Part shown: positions 63,918-64,000 of the stretch, one piece after another
Layout: each line of letters begins with the position of its first letter
Position numbering within the stretch: the stretch's first letter is position 1
From: Burkholderia sp. BCC1644
Lineage (GTDB): Bacteria; Pseudomonadota; Gammaproteobacteria; Burkholderiales; Burkholderiaceae
Assembly (NCBI RefSeq): GCF_902833225.1
Contig: NZ_CADFEI010000002.1
Location: 62,001 to 126,000 of the forward strand
Direction: 5' to 3'
DNA length: 64,000 nt
Notes under the pieces: model-generated
The model's database searches: none
The model's input: the letters and a program-made list of their open reading frames with translations, nothing else
What the model was told of the DNA's origin: nothing
Program-made: the position numbers and the translations under genes

Positions 63918-64000
63918 ATGCCCATGGCCGAACTCCACCCGGCAGTGCAGCGCGCGCTGGCGCTGGCGTCCTCGCACGGGACGCCCGCATGCCAGCCCGC
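63918..64000 (+). CDS. start of a third gene of the right-edge cluster, 3' truncated
   Basis: An ATG at 63918 opens a frame to the window end reading MPMAELHPAVQRALALASSH and further. It lies 28 bases after the preceding stop on the same strand, like the spacing inside the cluster. A second ATG at 63924 is an alternative start. The N-terminus looks helical and soluble. Too short to classify. Confidence 0.55.
   Translation, partial: MPMAELHPAVQRALALASSHGTPACQP

Noticed and set aside
1-64000. CRISPR arrays, insertion sequences, integrases or tRNA attachment sites
   Set aside because: No regularly spaced repeats, transposase or integrase motifs, or tRNA-like cloverleaf were seen by eye.

Overview
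The window is GC-rich, densely coded DNA that looks like a secondary replicon of a Burkholderia species, probably of the cepacia complex. This rests on codon use, the many LysR-regulated transport and catabolic loci, the Tad pilus locus and protein resemblance. It is inferred without any database search. I see no rRNA, tRNA, CRISPR array, insertion sequence or prophage.

Layout. 1-10.2 kb: end of a DUF4397 protein, a small lipoprotein, an NCS1 permease with a hydantoin/allantoin-racemase-like protein and a LysR regulator, an AEC carrier, a DHA2 efflux pump divergent from a LysR gene, an SsuA-like binding protein and a NinX-like protein. 10.6-13.0 kb: a polyprenol-phosphate glycosyltransferase and a GT87 glycosyltransferase. 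13.0-23.5 kb (minus): a full Tad/Flp pilus operon in the order flp, tadV, rcpC, rcpA, cpaD, tadZ, tadA, tadB, tadC, tadD, tadE, tadG. Most of its genes overlap by 4 bases, and a good sigma70-type promoter lies about 240 bases before flp. 24.4-34.4 kb: organosulfur uptake and use. This holds a binding protein, two different permeases, an ATPase, two TauD/TfdA dioxygenases, a peptide-type binding protein, a DUF427 protein, a second SsuA-like protein and a DUF1089 protein. 35-42.4 kb: polyamine and acid-stress genes, with potE and adiA on minus and a SpeC/SpeF-type ornithine decarboxylase divergent on plus. A possible Arg-rich leader peptide overlaps the decarboxylase start. 42.6-52.3 kb: an MFS gene, then a seven-gene minus-strand operon for a glycerol-like substrate (MFS, FGGY kinase, GlpD, alkyl-DHAP-synthase-like flavoprotein, GlpP-type antiterminator, small monooxygenase-fold protein, Fe-alcohol dehydrogenase). 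Its leader holds two mutually exclusive hairpins. 52.4-59.3 kb: three SDR genes and two LysR genes, a xanthine-type NCS2 permease, a NUDIX hydrolase and a small membrane protein. 59.9-64 kb: a cluster of large beta-rich proteins of unrecognised family, cut by the window end.

The best leads for something undescribed are the right-edge cluster of two large proteins sharing a degenerate beta repeat, the glycerol-type operon pairing GlpP with an ether-lipid-type flavoprotein behind a switch-like leader, and the possible leader peptide of the ornithine decarboxylase. Starts were moved to the best ribosome-binding site where the longest frame was implausible.
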